A stretch of 64,000 bases of DNA, taken from positions 186,001 through 250,000 of the forward strand of contig DDIN01000002.1 of the NCBI GenBank assembly GCA_002338565.1. The letters are read 5' to 3'. The position numbers and the translations under genes were made by a program. Below are positions 43,880-52,592 of this stretch, in pieces. Numbering within the stretch: position 1 is the first letter of the stretch; every line of letters starts with the position of its first letter. A model generated the notes under the pieces. It saw only the letters and a program-made list of their open reading frames with translations, did no database searches and was not told where the DNA came from. Origin of the DNA: Hyphomonadaceae bacterium UBA1849. Its GTDB lineage: Bacteria; Pseudomonadota; Alphaproteobacteria; Caulobacterales; Hyphomonadaceae.

Positions 43880-43920
43880 GCGCCTGCGCTGAAGTGGTCT
43901 CTCACTTCACCGACAGGCGC
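43880..43920 (-). promoter_or_regulatory. Pause-type hairpin of the ilv leader
   Basis: GCGCCTG (43880-43886) and CAGGCGC (43914-43920) enclose a second pairing of GAAGTG with CACTTC. It overlaps the leader peptide 3' half and its stop, the expected place for a 1:2 pausing hairpin. Confidence 0.65.
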
Positions 43921-43949
43921 TTTCTCACGACTACGAGCAGTTTGCTCAT
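43902..43949 (-). CDS. ilv leader peptide (Leu/Val-rich)
   Basis: 15-residue frame MSKLLVVVRKRLSVK. The codon block CTG CTC GTA GTC GTG encodes Leu-Leu-Val-Val-Val, so ribosomes would stall when leucyl- or valyl-tRNA is scarce. AAGAGGAAA stands before the ATG at a good distance. It is followed by a hairpin, a terminator with U run, and ilvB at 43801. No Ile codon is present, so Leu and Val are the likely signals. Confidence 0.85.
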   Translation of the reverse strand: MSKLLVVVRKRLSVK

Positions 43950-43977
43950 CTTTTTCCTCTTAATCTTCGAATGCAGG

Positions 43978-44922
43978 TTATCTTTTCGAAAAAGCCGCGT
44001 CAATCTCTTTAAAAAGGGCACAAATAACCTTTTGTCGCACTTCAGGCTCCGGAGACGGGATTCTTGGCCAGAACGGGAACTGATGGGAGATCCACGTAAA
44101 TTGGCGTTTTGCGTAACGCCGCGTGTCACGCTTGGCATATTCTGCTGCAATATCAGAGCTGAGTTCGCCGCGCAGATAGGCCAAAAGCCACGGCATACCG
44201 TGCGCTTTCATCGCTGGAAGTGACGGATCAAGGTCGCGCGCAGCCAGCGCGCGGGCTTCATCCATCGCACCTTCCATCAGCATTCCAGCAAACCGACGGT
44301 CAATACGGGCATAAAGTTTCGCGCGCGGCGGGGTGAGGGCAACGCCTACCCATTCGCCCGGGCTGAGAATAGGCGGTGTGCGGTCGCCTTGAAAACTGGA
44401 GAGCGGCTTGCCGGTAGCCGTGTGCACCTCCAGACCGCGCATGATGCGTTGGCGGTCATTCGGTTTGATCTTGGACGCCGCGTCCGGGTCAATCTCTGTG
44501 AGGCGCGCATGGGCCTCTTCAGTGCCGATGGATTGAACCAGGGTACGAACCTGAGAACGCACTTCATCGGGAATCGGAGGAATTTCCGACAGGCCTTTTA
44601 CGAGCGCCAGAAGGTGAAGTCCTGTGCCACCGATAATGATCGGTACACGTCCACGCATCTGGATACCGCGAATGACGGATTGGGCATCTTTCAGCCAACT
44701 TCCGGCAGAGCCTGCATCAGCCGGATCGCGATATCCGAACAAATGATGTGTCGCCTGCGACATTTCTTCGTCGGATGGCTGGGCTGTAATTACCCGCAAT
44801 CCTTTGTACACCTGCATCGAATCGGCATTCACGATCTCGCCATCGAGACGTTTTGCGACGTCGATTGAAATTTGGGTCTTGCCGCTGGCGGTCGGACCGT
44901 GGATGAGAATGGCAGGGCGCAT
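43978..44922 (-). CDS. miaA: tRNA dimethylallyltransferase
   Basis: Adds a dimethylallyl group to A37 of tRNAs reading UNN codons. 314 residues, normal length. Walker-type P-loop GPTASGKTQ near residue 9, catalytic Asp in NADSMQVYKGL, HHLFGYRDP, GGTGLHL, and the ending KRQFTWISHQ. Divergent from serB with a 42-base gap. The ilv leader begins only 29 bases downstream, so the ilv promoter may lie inside miaA. Confidence 0.94.
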   Translation of the reverse strand: MRPAILIHGPTASGKTQISIDVAKRLDGEIVNADSMQVYKGLRVITAQPSDEEMSQATHHLFGYRDPADAGSAGSWLKDAQSVIRGIQMRGRVPIIIGGTGLHLLALVKGLSEIPPIPDEVRSQVRTLVQSIGTEEAHARLTEIDPDAASKIKPNDRQRIMRGLEVHTATGKPLSSFQGDRTPPILSPGEWVGVALTPPRAKLYARIDRRFAGMLMEGAMDEARALAARDLDPSLPAMKAHGMPWLLAYLRGELSSDIAAEYAKRDTRRYAKRQFTWISHQFPFWPRIPSPEPEVRQKVICALFKEIDAAFSKR

Positions 44923-44964
44923 TCCCGAAACCTACCTTGTTTGAAAGATTTGTGAAAGCTCATC

Positions 44965-45876
44965 ATGAACACATTCAGTGCTAAGTCATCAGAACCTATC
45001 GCAGTCCCGGCTACGGTGGTGATCGTGTCTCACGACGAGCAGACGCATGCCGCACCTGACCGCTTGAAGGATGCTTCCATTAAAATTCTCGGACCGGGCG
45101 CGATGGAGTTCGCAATTGCTCCGCCGAATGAAACGTTGGCTGATCTTCTGTCTGGTATCCGAGCAGAGATTGGCGAAGCGTTTGATGTTTATGTCCGACC
45201 AACAGATGCCGCGCGTAAGATGCTTCTCATCTGCGATATGGATTCTACTGTCATCGGTCAGGAATGCATTGACGAGCTGGCAGACTATGCAGGCATTAAG
45301 GACCAGATTTCGGAAATCACAGAGCGCGCTATGCGCGGCGAGCTGGACTTCGAAGCAGCACTGACCGAGCGGGTTGGTCTTTTGAAAGGTCTTTCCGAGA
45401 CTGCGCTTCAGCAATGCTTTGACGAGCGCATCACGCTCAATCCAGGCATTAAGACGCTCACAGCCACGATGAAGGCCAATGGCGGCCGATGCCTGCTTGT
45501 TTCGGGCGGTTTCACCTTCTTTACATCGCGTGTGGCGGAGGTTGCAGGCTTTGATGAGAATTACGCCAATACGCTGCTTATGGATGGCAGTGCCCTCTCT
45601 GGTGAGGTTGGCCTACCTATCCTTGGTCGTCAGGCAAAGCTCGACCGTCTGAATGAAGCGGTCGATAAGCTCGGCATCTCAGCTGAGGATGTAGTGTCCA
45701 TGGGCGATGGCGCGAACGATATGTCCATGATCGAAGCTGCAGGTCTGGGCGTTGGCTATCATCCGCACCCGATCCTCGCGGAAGCAGCCGACGCCGTGAT
45801 TAAAGGGCCGTCGCTAGCAACGGCGCTTTACTTCCAGGGCATTCCGAAATCCGATTGGGTTGTCGTTCCTGACTAG
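44965..45876 (+). CDS. serB: Phosphoserine phosphatase
   Basis: Last step of serine synthesis, HAD superfamily. 303 residues. Nucleophile and metal site in ICDMDSTVIGQECIDELA near residue 89, LVSGGF with the substrate-binding Ser near 179, then the Lys and MGDGANDMSMI near 250. About 85 residues precede the core and form the short N-terminal domain. Convergent with the degP-type gene, 3 bases between the stops. Confidence 0.93.
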   Translation: MNTFSAKSSEPIAVPATVVIVSHDEQTHAAPDRLKDASIKILGPGAMEFAIAPPNETLADLLSGIRAEIGEAFDVYVRPTDAARKMLLICDMDSTVIGQECIDELADYAGIKDQISEITERAMRGELDFEAALTERVGLLKGLSETALQQCFDERITLNPGIKTLTATMKANGGRCLLVSGGFTFFTSRVAEVAGFDENYANTLLMDGSALSGEVGLPILGRQAKLDRLNEAVDKLGISAEDVVSMGDGANDMSMIEAAGLGVGYHPHPILAEAADAVIKGPSLATALYFQGIPKSDWVVVPD

Positions 45877-45879
45877 GCG

Positions 45880-47322
45880 CTAGCTTTCCAGCTGGAGCGC
45901 ATAGAATGAATAGCGGCCGTGACGCAGCACTTTAACGAGCAACGGGTCCGAGCCGCCTTCTTCTTCGAAAATCTCGTTCGCATCTTCCGGTGATGTCACC
46001 GACTGGAAGGCGATTTCTGTGATGACATCGCCTTTCTGCAGATGGCCGTAAGACGGGCCTTCCGGATCAACCATATCAATCAGTGCGCCCTGTACCGGAG
46101 ACGGAATTTGCCAGCGGCGGCGAGCATCTTCGTCAATTTCGAGAAGCAGAAGACCGTAAGCGTTCGAGCCTGCGAACAGAGCCGGTGGTGCTTCTTCTTC
46201 CTCCTCATCAGGGAGGCCGTCATCGCGTTCGGTCAGAGTGACAGACAATACGCGGCGCGCTTCACCACGAATAATGTTCATGCTGATCGGTGTTTCGAGT
46301 TCCGCTTCTGCAACCCAGCGAGACAGCTGGCGGGTTTCAGTGATGAGTTCACCATCGAACCGGAGAATCAAATCGCCGATTTGTAGTCCTGCTGCATCGC
46401 CCGGGCTGTCCGGTGTGACCTCGGTGACGATAACGCCAGCCGCATTGGTCAGGCCGTAGGTACGTGCCAGAGGCAGGTCGACGGACTGGATATTCACACC
46501 GAGATAACCACGGCTGACGCGGCCTTCGGCAATCAGTTCTTCTACAATGGACTCAGCAAGGTTTGACGGCACGGAGAAGCCGATACCAACCGAGCCGCCT
46601 GTCGGAGAGATGATGGCTGTATTCACGCCGACGACTTCGCCATCAAGATTGAAGAGCGGGCCGCCGGAGTTGCCGCGGTTGATAGCTGCGTCGGTCTGGA
46701 TGAAATCATCATAAGAGCCGGCATTGATATCGCGGCTACGTGCCGAGATGATACCCGCGGAAACAGATCCGCCGAGACCGAACGGGTTACCGATAGCGAT
46801 GACCCAGTCGCCGACTTCTGCGGTATCAGAATCAGCAAACGGCACTGCTTCCAGTGGGCGGAGCGGTTCGATTTTTAACACGGCGATATCCGTGTCGACA
46901 TCGCGGCCGATCAGTTCGGCAGGATAGGTGCGACCGTCCGCGAACTGCACTTCGATTTCGTCAGCACCTTCAATGACGTGATTATTGGTGACGATGTAGC
47001 CGGTCGGGTCGATGACGAAGCCTGAACCGAGCGAAGATGTTCTACGGAAGCCGTCATCATCACGACCGAACAGGTCGTTGAAGCGCTCCATAGGAGAACC
47101 TTGCGGAAAGTCAGGCAGGCCCGCTTCGATGACGCGTTGTGACGTGGAAATGTTCACAACGGACGGCATAAGGCGGCGCGAGAGTTGAGAGAATCCGTCA
47201 GGCGTGTCGTGCACACGAGTAGGTGAGTTCGTCTGAGCCGCTGAGTTCTGCGCTACCGCTGGAAGTGCGCTTGCCATGGCCAAGGCCAGACACGAAGTTG
47301 AAATCAGCTTCAGGTCCATCAA
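45880..47322 (-). CDS. Do-like periplasmic serine protease/chaperone (DegP/DegQ/MucD type)
   Basis: Degrades or refolds damaged envelope proteins. 480 residues. Signal peptide TSCLALAMASALPAVAQ, trypsin-like domain with the triad at VTNNHVIEGADE (His), DTDIAVLKIEP (Asp) and NRGNSGGPLF (Ser), then two PDZ domains (first near SRGYLGVNIQSVDLPLA, second after residue 390). The Asp/Glu-rich DDGLPDEEEEEAPP hinge separates them. Fourth gene after hflK-hflC-DUF2065 on the same strand, an arrangement that joins quality-control proteins. Confidence 0.92.
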   Translation of the reverse strand: MMDLKLISTSCLALAMASALPAVAQNSAAQTNSPTRVHDTPDGFSQLSRRLMPSVVNISTSQRVIEAGLPDFPQGSPMERFNDLFGRDDDGFRRTSSLGSGFVIDPTGYIVTNNHVIEGADEIEVQFADGRTYPAELIGRDVDTDIAVLKIEPLRPLEAVPFADSDTAEVGDWVIAIGNPFGLGGSVSAGIISARSRDINAGSYDDFIQTDAAINRGNSGGPLFNLDGEVVGVNTAIISPTGGSVGIGFSVPSNLAESIVEELIAEGRVSRGYLGVNIQSVDLPLARTYGLTNAAGVIVTEVTPDSPGDAAGLQIGDLILRFDGELITETRQLSRWVAEAELETPISMNIIRGEARRVLSVTLTERDDGLPDEEEEEAPPALFAGSNAYGLLLLEIDEDARRRWQIPSPVQGALIDMVDPEGPSYGHLQKGDVITEIAFQSVTSPEDANEIFEEEGGSDPLLVKVLRHGRYSFYALQLES

Positions 47323-47417
47323 ACTACCTTAAAATTTCTGTCGCCCAGCCAGAGTCATAGAGGGGTCTGGCCGGAGGAACAATCGGCTAATTGGAATCGA
47401 TGTCAATCCTAGCGGCC

Positions 47418-47612
47418 TCAGCGCATAAAGCGAGCGGCGATATAAATCAGAATTGCGCCAAGGGTTGCAGCGATAATACCGCTTTGACGCAGTTGATCAC
47501 GTTCGGTTCCCAAAAGGCGAGCGGCCATGCGTTTCATGAAATCCGGCGCCAGAGCATACAAAAGGCCTTCTGCAGCGAGCAGAAGGCCTAATGCAACAAT
47601 AAAGACACTCAT
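47418..47612 (-). CDS. DUF2065 family small membrane protein
   Basis: 64 residues, two hydrophobic helices (FIVALGLLLAAEGLLYALAP and IIAATLGAILIYIAARFM) with a basic loop between them. This is the typical hflC-adjacent DUF2065 protein of alpha- and gammaproteobacteria. Starts nine bases after hflC. Inner membrane; function unknown. Confidence 0.9.
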   Translation of the reverse strand: MSVFIVALGLLLAAEGLLYALAPDFMKRMAARLLGTERDQLRQSGIIAATLGAILIYIAARFMR

Positions 47613-47621
47613 GAAGTGCGC

Positions 47622-48533
47622 TTAACGACCGCTTGCGCGGCGTGCGCCTTCAATGAAGACACGGCAGACATCGAGCTCGCTTGAGTCGGAGACGATGACT
47701 GTGCCCTCAACGATTGCTTCTTCGCACGCGATCAGACCACGCTGAAGACGGAAGAAGGCAATGTCACGACCATAAGCGTCGGCGTAAATGCGGGTTGCTT
47801 CCGCGTCGCCTTGACCACGTGTCTGCTCAGCGGTTTGGTTCGCTTCAGCGCGGACAACTGTCGCTTCGCGGTCAGCCTGGGCGCGAATGAGGCGTGCTTC
47901 TTCCTCGCCTTCAGACCGGATGCGCTGGGCTTCCTGCTCACGTTCTGTACGCATACGAGTGTAAACACCTTCTGCAACAGCGGCGGGCAGGTCGGCCTGC
48001 CGGATACGAACATCGATGATGTCGATGCCAGTGCCGTCGAGCGCGTCGTTCACGTTAGTCCGTATTTCTTCCATCAGCGCAACACGCTGACCGGAGACGA
48101 TTTCCGGGACAGGAACCTGACCGAGCGAGTTACGGATACTGGTTTCTGTAAATCGCTGGATCTGACCCGCAGCGACACGTTCTTCGCGGAACCGCTGATA
48201 GAACATGAGCGGGTCTGTGATGCGCCAGCGGACGAACGCGTCAACGGTCAGACGACGCTGGTCAGATGCCAGAACTTCAATGTCCGGAATGTTGCTACCA
48301 ATGTTTTTACGATCAAGCGTGATCACCTGTTCCCATGGCAGTTTGAAGAAAAGACCGGCTTCGTCGATTTGTTCACCACCTTCGGTGAGCGAAAACTCGT
48401 TACGTACGGCAACAGGGCTACCGAATTGCAGTACCAGCGCCTGCTGATCCTGACGGACCGTGTAGAAGCTGTTCAAACCGACCAGAGCGACGATGCCCAG
48501 TACGACGAGCAGAATGATTGAAATAGCTCTCAT
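47622..48533 (-). CDS. hflC: HflC, SPFH-domain membrane protease regulator
   Basis: Forms the periplasmic HflKC cage around FtsH and limits its activity. 303 residues. N-terminal membrane anchor (ISIILLVVLGIVALVGLNSFY), SPFH/Band 7 domain starting at TVRQDQQALVLQFG, then a long Ala/Glu/Arg coiled region (TRMRTEREQEAQRIRSEGEEE). Starts 12 bases after the hflK stop. Confidence 0.93.
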   Translation of the reverse strand: MRAISIILLVVLGIVALVGLNSFYTVRQDQQALVLQFGSPVAVRNEFSLTEGGEQIDEAGLFFKLPWEQVITLDRKNIGSNIPDIEVLASDQRRLTVDAFVRWRITDPLMFYQRFREERVAAGQIQRFTETSIRNSLGQVPVPEIVSGQRVALMEEIRTNVNDALDGTGIDIIDVRIRQADLPAAVAEGVYTRMRTEREQEAQRIRSEGEEEARLIRAQADREATVVRAEANQTAEQTRGQGDAEATRIYADAYGRDIAFFRLQRGLIACEEAIVEGTVIVSDSSELDVCRVFIEGARRASGR

Positions 48534-48545
48534 GTGTTCGTCCTC

Positions 48546-49658
48546 CTAGTTAGCCGTCGGGCGGCGGTTGGTGTTTTCAAGCGGCAGATACGGAACAGCG
48601 CCGGAGTCGTTGTCCAGAACAGTGTTCTGCGTACGGCTCAGAATGCGGGACCATGTATCAAGGTAGAGACGTTCAGTCGTTACCGTTGGCGCCTGAGTAT
48701 ATTCGGCAAGAATTTGCAGGAAGCGTGATGCCTCACCGGTTGCTTCAGCGATAACCTGAGAACGATACGCTTGAGCGGCTTCAAGAATGATAGAAGCTTC
48801 ACCACGTGCCTCTGGGACAACCTGGTTAGCGTAACGCGTCGCCTGGTTGATCAGCTGCTGGGCGTCTTGTTCAGCGACGTTCACGTCGTTGAAAGCCTGA
48901 ATAACAGGAGCTGGCGGGTCGCCACGTGCGATGTTGATTTCAATGATTTCAACGCCGGCACCATATTGGTCGAGAAGGTTCTGTGTGAGTTCCTGAACCT
49001 GGCGCGCAACTTCCGCACGTTCGGTTGTGATCACACGTTGGAGCTCCGAACGGCCGACAACTTCACGCATCACGGATTCCGCAACCATCTGAACGGTGGC
49101 TTCCGGATTTGCGACGTTAAGGATGTAGTCCTGCGGGTTCTCTGTAGAGACTTTCCAGATAACGGAGAAACGAACGTCTGCGATGTTCTCGTCAGAGGTC
49201 AGCATCAGGCTCTGATCAGCGCTGTTGCCGATCTGAACTTCCTGCTGTGCTTCCACTTCGATGAGCTGGTGAGTTTCAATCGGTTGCGGCAGGTGGATAT
49301 GGATACCTGCAGGCAGGTTGCGCTGCCATTTACCGAACTGGAATACGGCTGCCTGCTGGCCTGCGTCTACAACGACGACGCCAGTTGCAATCCATGCCAC
49401 GGCCAGTGCGCCGATCAGAAGGAAGATGCCAGCAATGCCAAGGCCTTTGCCGCCACCGCCAGATCCGCCGGATCCACCGCGACCGCCGCCCCATGCGCCT
49501 TTGAAGCGCTCCTGGACTTTGCGCAGCTGATCTTCAAGATCTTCGCCTTGATTGCCGCCTCCCTGTGGACGTCCCCATGGAGAGTTATTATCTCCGTTGG
49601 ACCCGCCGCCGGATCCCCAGGGGCCACCCCCTCCGCCTTTTTGGTCGTTCCATGGCAT
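48546..49658 (-). CDS. hflK: HflK, SPFH-domain membrane protease regulator
   Basis: Partner of HflC. 370 residues. A Gly-rich N-terminal tail (KGGGGGPWGSGGGSNGDN) precedes a membrane segment (GLGIAGIFLLIGALAVAWIAT) and the SPFH domain with AAVFQFGKWQRNLPAG, then LDTWSRILSRTQNTVLDN near the end. The Gly/Trp/Pro N-tail is usual for this family. First gene of the hfl run. Confidence 0.94.
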   Translation of the reverse strand: MPWNDQKGGGGGPWGSGGGSNGDNNSPWGRPQGGGNQGEDLEDQLRKVQERFKGAWGGGRGGSGGSGGGGKGLGIAGIFLLIGALAVAWIATGVVVVDAGQQAAVFQFGKWQRNLPAGIHIHLPQPIETHQLIEVEAQQEVQIGNSADQSLMLTSDENIADVRFSVIWKVSTENPQDYILNVANPEATVQMVAESVMREVVGRSELQRVITTERAEVARQVQELTQNLLDQYGAGVEIIEINIARGDPPAPVIQAFNDVNVAEQDAQQLINQATRYANQVVPEARGEASIILEAAQAYRSQVIAEATGEASRFLQILAEYTQAPTVTTERLYLDTWSRILSRTQNTVLDNDSGAVPYLPLENTNRRPTAN

Positions 49659-49749
49659 ATAAAGCCGCTCCTTTGTGTCTTTATGTCCAACTGTTAATCG
49701 GATTCAGTCTGCTATCTAGTGATTGTTTCTGCAATGTGCCACCGAGAGC

Positions 49750-50931
49750 ATGAAGATTATGCGTTTCTTTAAATCGACAAGACCAGACGCCGAACTGGTT
49801 TCCGAAGCCCTGAATTCAATAGCCGATCCGGCTACCGGAACACCAGTCACAGAAGCGGGTCGTATCGATCAGCTCCTCGTAACGAAAGAAGGTGATGTCA
49901 CCATCACGCTCTATGGCGCGCCGCAAACGCTCGAACGCGATGAACGCCTGCGTTATGAAATAGAACAGGCAGTCAGTGCTCTCAAGGGCATTAAGTCCGT
50001 CCGTGTGATGCTGACGGCGCATTCGGATACACCTGCGCCTTCAGCAGGTCAGCAACGCGTTACCAAAGGAGCAGACCTCGCAGGCCAATCCACCTCAAAA
50101 CCGGCGCCTGCAGTAACGGCGAAATCTGGCACACTGGAAATTCCAGGTATCAAGCACATCATTGCCGTGGCCAGCGCTAAGGGCGGTGTCGGCAAATCAA
50201 CGCTCTCTTTGAACCTCGCTATCGCACTACGTGATCAAGGGCTGCGCGTCGGCATTATGGATGCAGACGTGTATGGCCCGTCTCTGCCGACCATGACGGG
50301 CACAGTCGAATCGCACCCGGGCAAGGGCGATGGTGGAAAGATAACGCCAGTCGAAGCCTTTAGCATGAAGCTCATGTCCATCGGCTATATTTCAGACGTG
50401 GATGCGCCAATGATCTGGCGCGGCCCGATTGTCATGTCGGCCATCACACAAATGTTGAAAGACGTTCAGTGGGGCGAGCTGGACGTACTCATCATTGATA
50501 CGCCTCCCGGAACAGGCGATGCGCAACTGACACTTGCCCAGCGCGTGAGCCTTTCTGGTGCGGTGATCGTCTCTACGCCTCAGGAAGTCGCTCTGGCTGA
50601 TGTGCGTCGCGGAGTTGCCATGTTCCGTAAGACAGATGTGCCGGTGCTGGGCATTGTGGAGAACATGGCTTACTTCGAAGACCCTGTGTCACAGAATAGA
50701 ACATATTTGTTCGGTGAAGGCGGCGCGCGCCGCATGGCTGAAACACTTGATGTGCCGTTTCTGGGCGAGGTGCCGCTTCTGCAGGCTATTCGTGAGGGCG
50801 GAGATGCGGGCAAACCGGCTGCGCTGTCGGAAGGTACGTCCAGTCAGGTCTATTCAGACATCGCGCAGCAGGTTAGGGCAGGGCTGGAGGGCGTTTCAGT
50901 GCCTGAAGGACCTGAGATTGTGTTCGAATAA
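49750..50931 (+). CDS. apbC: Mrp/NBP35-type Fe-S carrier P-loop ATPase
   Basis: Iron-sulfur cluster carrier of the MinD-like P-loop family. 393 residues. N-terminal MIP18-like domain (LNSIADPATGTPVTEAGRIDQ), then SAKGGVGKSTLSLNLA near residue 147 (deviant Walker A) and DTPPGTGDAQLTLAQ. The usual CPxC motif near the C-terminus is missing: the expected MSYF-x-CPxC region reads MAYFEDPVSQNRTYLFGEGG. The start is uncertain between 49723, 49750 and 49759; 49750 was chosen as the first that gives a conventional N-terminus. Confidence 0.88.
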   Translation: MKIMRFFKSTRPDAELVSEALNSIADPATGTPVTEAGRIDQLLVTKEGDVTITLYGAPQTLERDERLRYEIEQAVSALKGIKSVRVMLTAHSDTPAPSAGQQRVTKGADLAGQSTSKPAPAVTAKSGTLEIPGIKHIIAVASAKGGVGKSTLSLNLAIALRDQGLRVGIMDADVYGPSLPTMTGTVESHPGKGDGGKITPVEAFSMKLMSIGYISDVDAPMIWRGPIVMSAITQMLKDVQWGELDVLIIDTPPGTGDAQLTLAQRVSLSGAVIVSTPQEVALADVRRGVAMFRKTDVPVLGIVENMAYFEDPVSQNRTYLFGEGGARRMAETLDVPFLGEVPLLQAIREGGDAGKPAALSEGTSSQVYSDIAQQVRAGLEGVSVPEGPEIVFE

Positions 50932-51021
50932 GCGCGCATTCTTTTAGCAGTATTATTAAATTCATCTCACGAACTGCTGATCTGACTTGCCAGTTGGCAT
51001 GAAGTTGGCTTGGCTGTCGTT

Positions 51022-51132
51022 ATGAGTTTATTAACCGCGATCTCAACGCTCCTCGCTCTGGCCCTTGTCTGGGGTGCGGTAAGCCTCTCGAAACCTCAGC
51101 CCGTTCGCGTTCGTGTGAGGACAAAGCGATGA
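51022..51132 (+). CDS. 36-residue single-helix membrane protein, translationally coupled
   Basis: An open frame of 36 codons encoding MSLLTAISTLLALALVWGAV and a Lys/Arg-rich tail (KPQPVRVRVRTKR). One hydrophobic helix with positive C-terminal residues, so N-out/C-in topology is likely. Its stop TGA overlaps the next ATG (ATGA), a strong sign that both are translated together. It was too short to find by length cut-offs. Function unknown. Confidence 0.6.
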   Translation: MSLLTAISTLLALALVWGAVSLSKPQPVRVRVRTKR

Positions 51133-51962
51133 CTAGCGCGACGACTCTCTGGCCTCAGGATCCTTGGGGGCGCGTGCTGAATGGTGCGTGTGATGCAAGC
51201 GACCTGCCGGCACTGATTCAGGACATTGCGCACACCGCTGCTGATCTTGCATTCGAGCGGTTCGGTGATCGTATGCACAGCGTCTACCTGTCAGGTGATC
51301 TTGCGCGTGATGCTGGCGGTGAAGCCGCGTTTATTATCGTGCTTCGCAATTCGGAATTTTCCGTTGGTCTGGACCTGTTCTGCGCAGCTGCGGCCTTGCG
51401 CGTTCAGAAGCTGCACCCTGAACTTCACGCCTGCACCTTCGAGACGTATGGATGGGATGAAGTTTTCCCGTCTGACGGGCGTTTTTCACCAGCGCGTTTC
51501 CGCATTGGTGTGAATAGCGTGGCCGTGGCCGGTCGTGACCTGAAGCGCCTGATTGCGCCTCAGAAGCTGACGTCAGCAGTGTCTAATGCCTCTATTGTGG
51601 GGCTTAGCGGCCGCCTACGCGCGCTGCAGCATCGTTTGAAAGCCGTCGCGACTGAGTCGCGCGTTCGGGCTTCCAGCAAGCAGTTTGCGCAAACCTCGCT
51701 TAAAGGCGCATTCGCCTGCGTTATGTCGAATGAGCAAGTCTACACCGAAGATTTTGCGACAATGGCGCGGTATATCGCACTGTCAGTGCCAGAGCGTAAG
51801 CATACACTCGCGTCCCTGGTGGGGCTCGCGCAGCAGGGTACAGCGTCTTCTCTCGAAGCGCTTGCATTCGTTGATGAAGTTATGAGCTGGCTGCCGGATT
51901 TTGCAGACAGCTGGCTGGACCAGAACAATCCGACACGCGATCAGTCGATCAATCTGGTCTGA
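51129..51962 (+). CDS. Hypothetical protein with degenerate nucleotidyltransferase-like fold
   Basis: 277 residues, soluble. The stretch RMHSVYLSGDLARDAGGEAAF near residue 50 follows the N-terminal pattern of minimal nucleotidyltransferases (VYLfGSxARG), but the following Asp-x-Asp metal motif is replaced by FIIVLRNSE, so catalytic residues appear lost. The rest is Ala-rich and helical (GRLRALQHRLKAVATESRVR). Coupled to the 36-residue frame by ATGA overlap. It could bind nucleotides or tRNA without catalysis. Convergent with folA. Confidence 0.6.
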   Translation: MTSATTLWPQDPWGRVLNGACDASDLPALIQDIAHTAADLAFERFGDRMHSVYLSGDLARDAGGEAAFIIVLRNSEFSVGLDLFCAAAALRVQKLHPELHACTFETYGWDEVFPSDGRFSPARFRIGVNSVAVAGRDLKRLIAPQKLTSAVSNASIVGLSGRLRALQHRLKAVATESRVRASSKQFAQTSLKGAFACVMSNEQVYTEDFATMARYIALSVPERKHTLASLVGLAQQGTASSLEALAFVDEVMSWLPDFADSWLDQNNPTRDQSINLV

Positions 51963-52490
51963 TCATTTTCGCTCAAGCAGGCGATACTGGGTCGGGTAAT
52001 CATCCTTCTCGCCTGCAGGCACGTCGTCTGAGTCCAGCTCCGTCCACTCTTCCGGATCAAAATTCGGGAAGAATGTATCGCCCTCAATTTCGGCATCGAC
52101 TTCTGTGATGTGCATGCGATCTGCGTGCCGAATAGCTTCTTCGTAAAGACCCGCGCCGCCTATAACGAACACTTCGTCCACGCCCGCTTTCTGTGCCATT
52201 GCGCTTGCCATGGCATAAGCTGAAGCAAGGTCTGATGTGAGCCACGCATCTTCAGCGCGGTAATCAGAGTTCCGGCTGACGACGATATTCGGTCGGTTCG
52301 GAAGGGGCCGGCGAGGCAGGCTTTCCCAGGTTTTTCGACCCATAATGACCGGCTTTCCGCTCGTCAGGGATCGAAAGCGCTTCAGGTCCGTTGAGAGGCG
52401 CCACGGCATGTCGCCATCGCGGCCAATGACACTGTTCTTCGCTCGTGCAACGATCAAAGAGCGGAAAATCTGTGTATCGGTTCGGGCCAA
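51963..52490 (-). CDS. folA: Dihydrofolate reductase
   Basis: Reduces dihydrofolate with NADPH; together with ThyA it supports dTMP synthesis. 175 residues from a TTG at 52490, which has AAGGTGG seven bases upstream and gives a normal length; the longer frame to 52613 has no sign of folded sequence and would overlap the next gene. Motifs: SLIVARAKNSVIGRDGDMPW, VIMGRKTWESLP and VFVIGGAGLYEEAI. Only one base separates its stop from the preceding convergent gene. Confidence 0.9.
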   Translation of the reverse strand: MARTDTQIFRSLIVARAKNSVIGRDGDMPWRLSTDLKRFRSLTSGKPVIMGRKTWESLPRRPLPNRPNIVVSRNSDYRAEDAWLTSDLASAYAMASAMAQKAGVDEVFVIGGAGLYEEAIRHADRMHITEVDAEIEGDTFFPNFDPEEWTELDSDDVPAGEKDDYPTQYRLLERK

Positions 52491-52592
52491 TTGTGCATCC
52501 ACCTTGAGAAATGATAGAACCGGTCCACTTGATACCCGCACACGGGCAATGAGCAAGTGACGAACGGGTAGATTTGGGGCGAGGGGCTCAGA

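Noticed and set aside
44923..44964. Possible riboswitch between miaA and serB
   Set aside because: Only 42 bases, no room for a structured aptamer.
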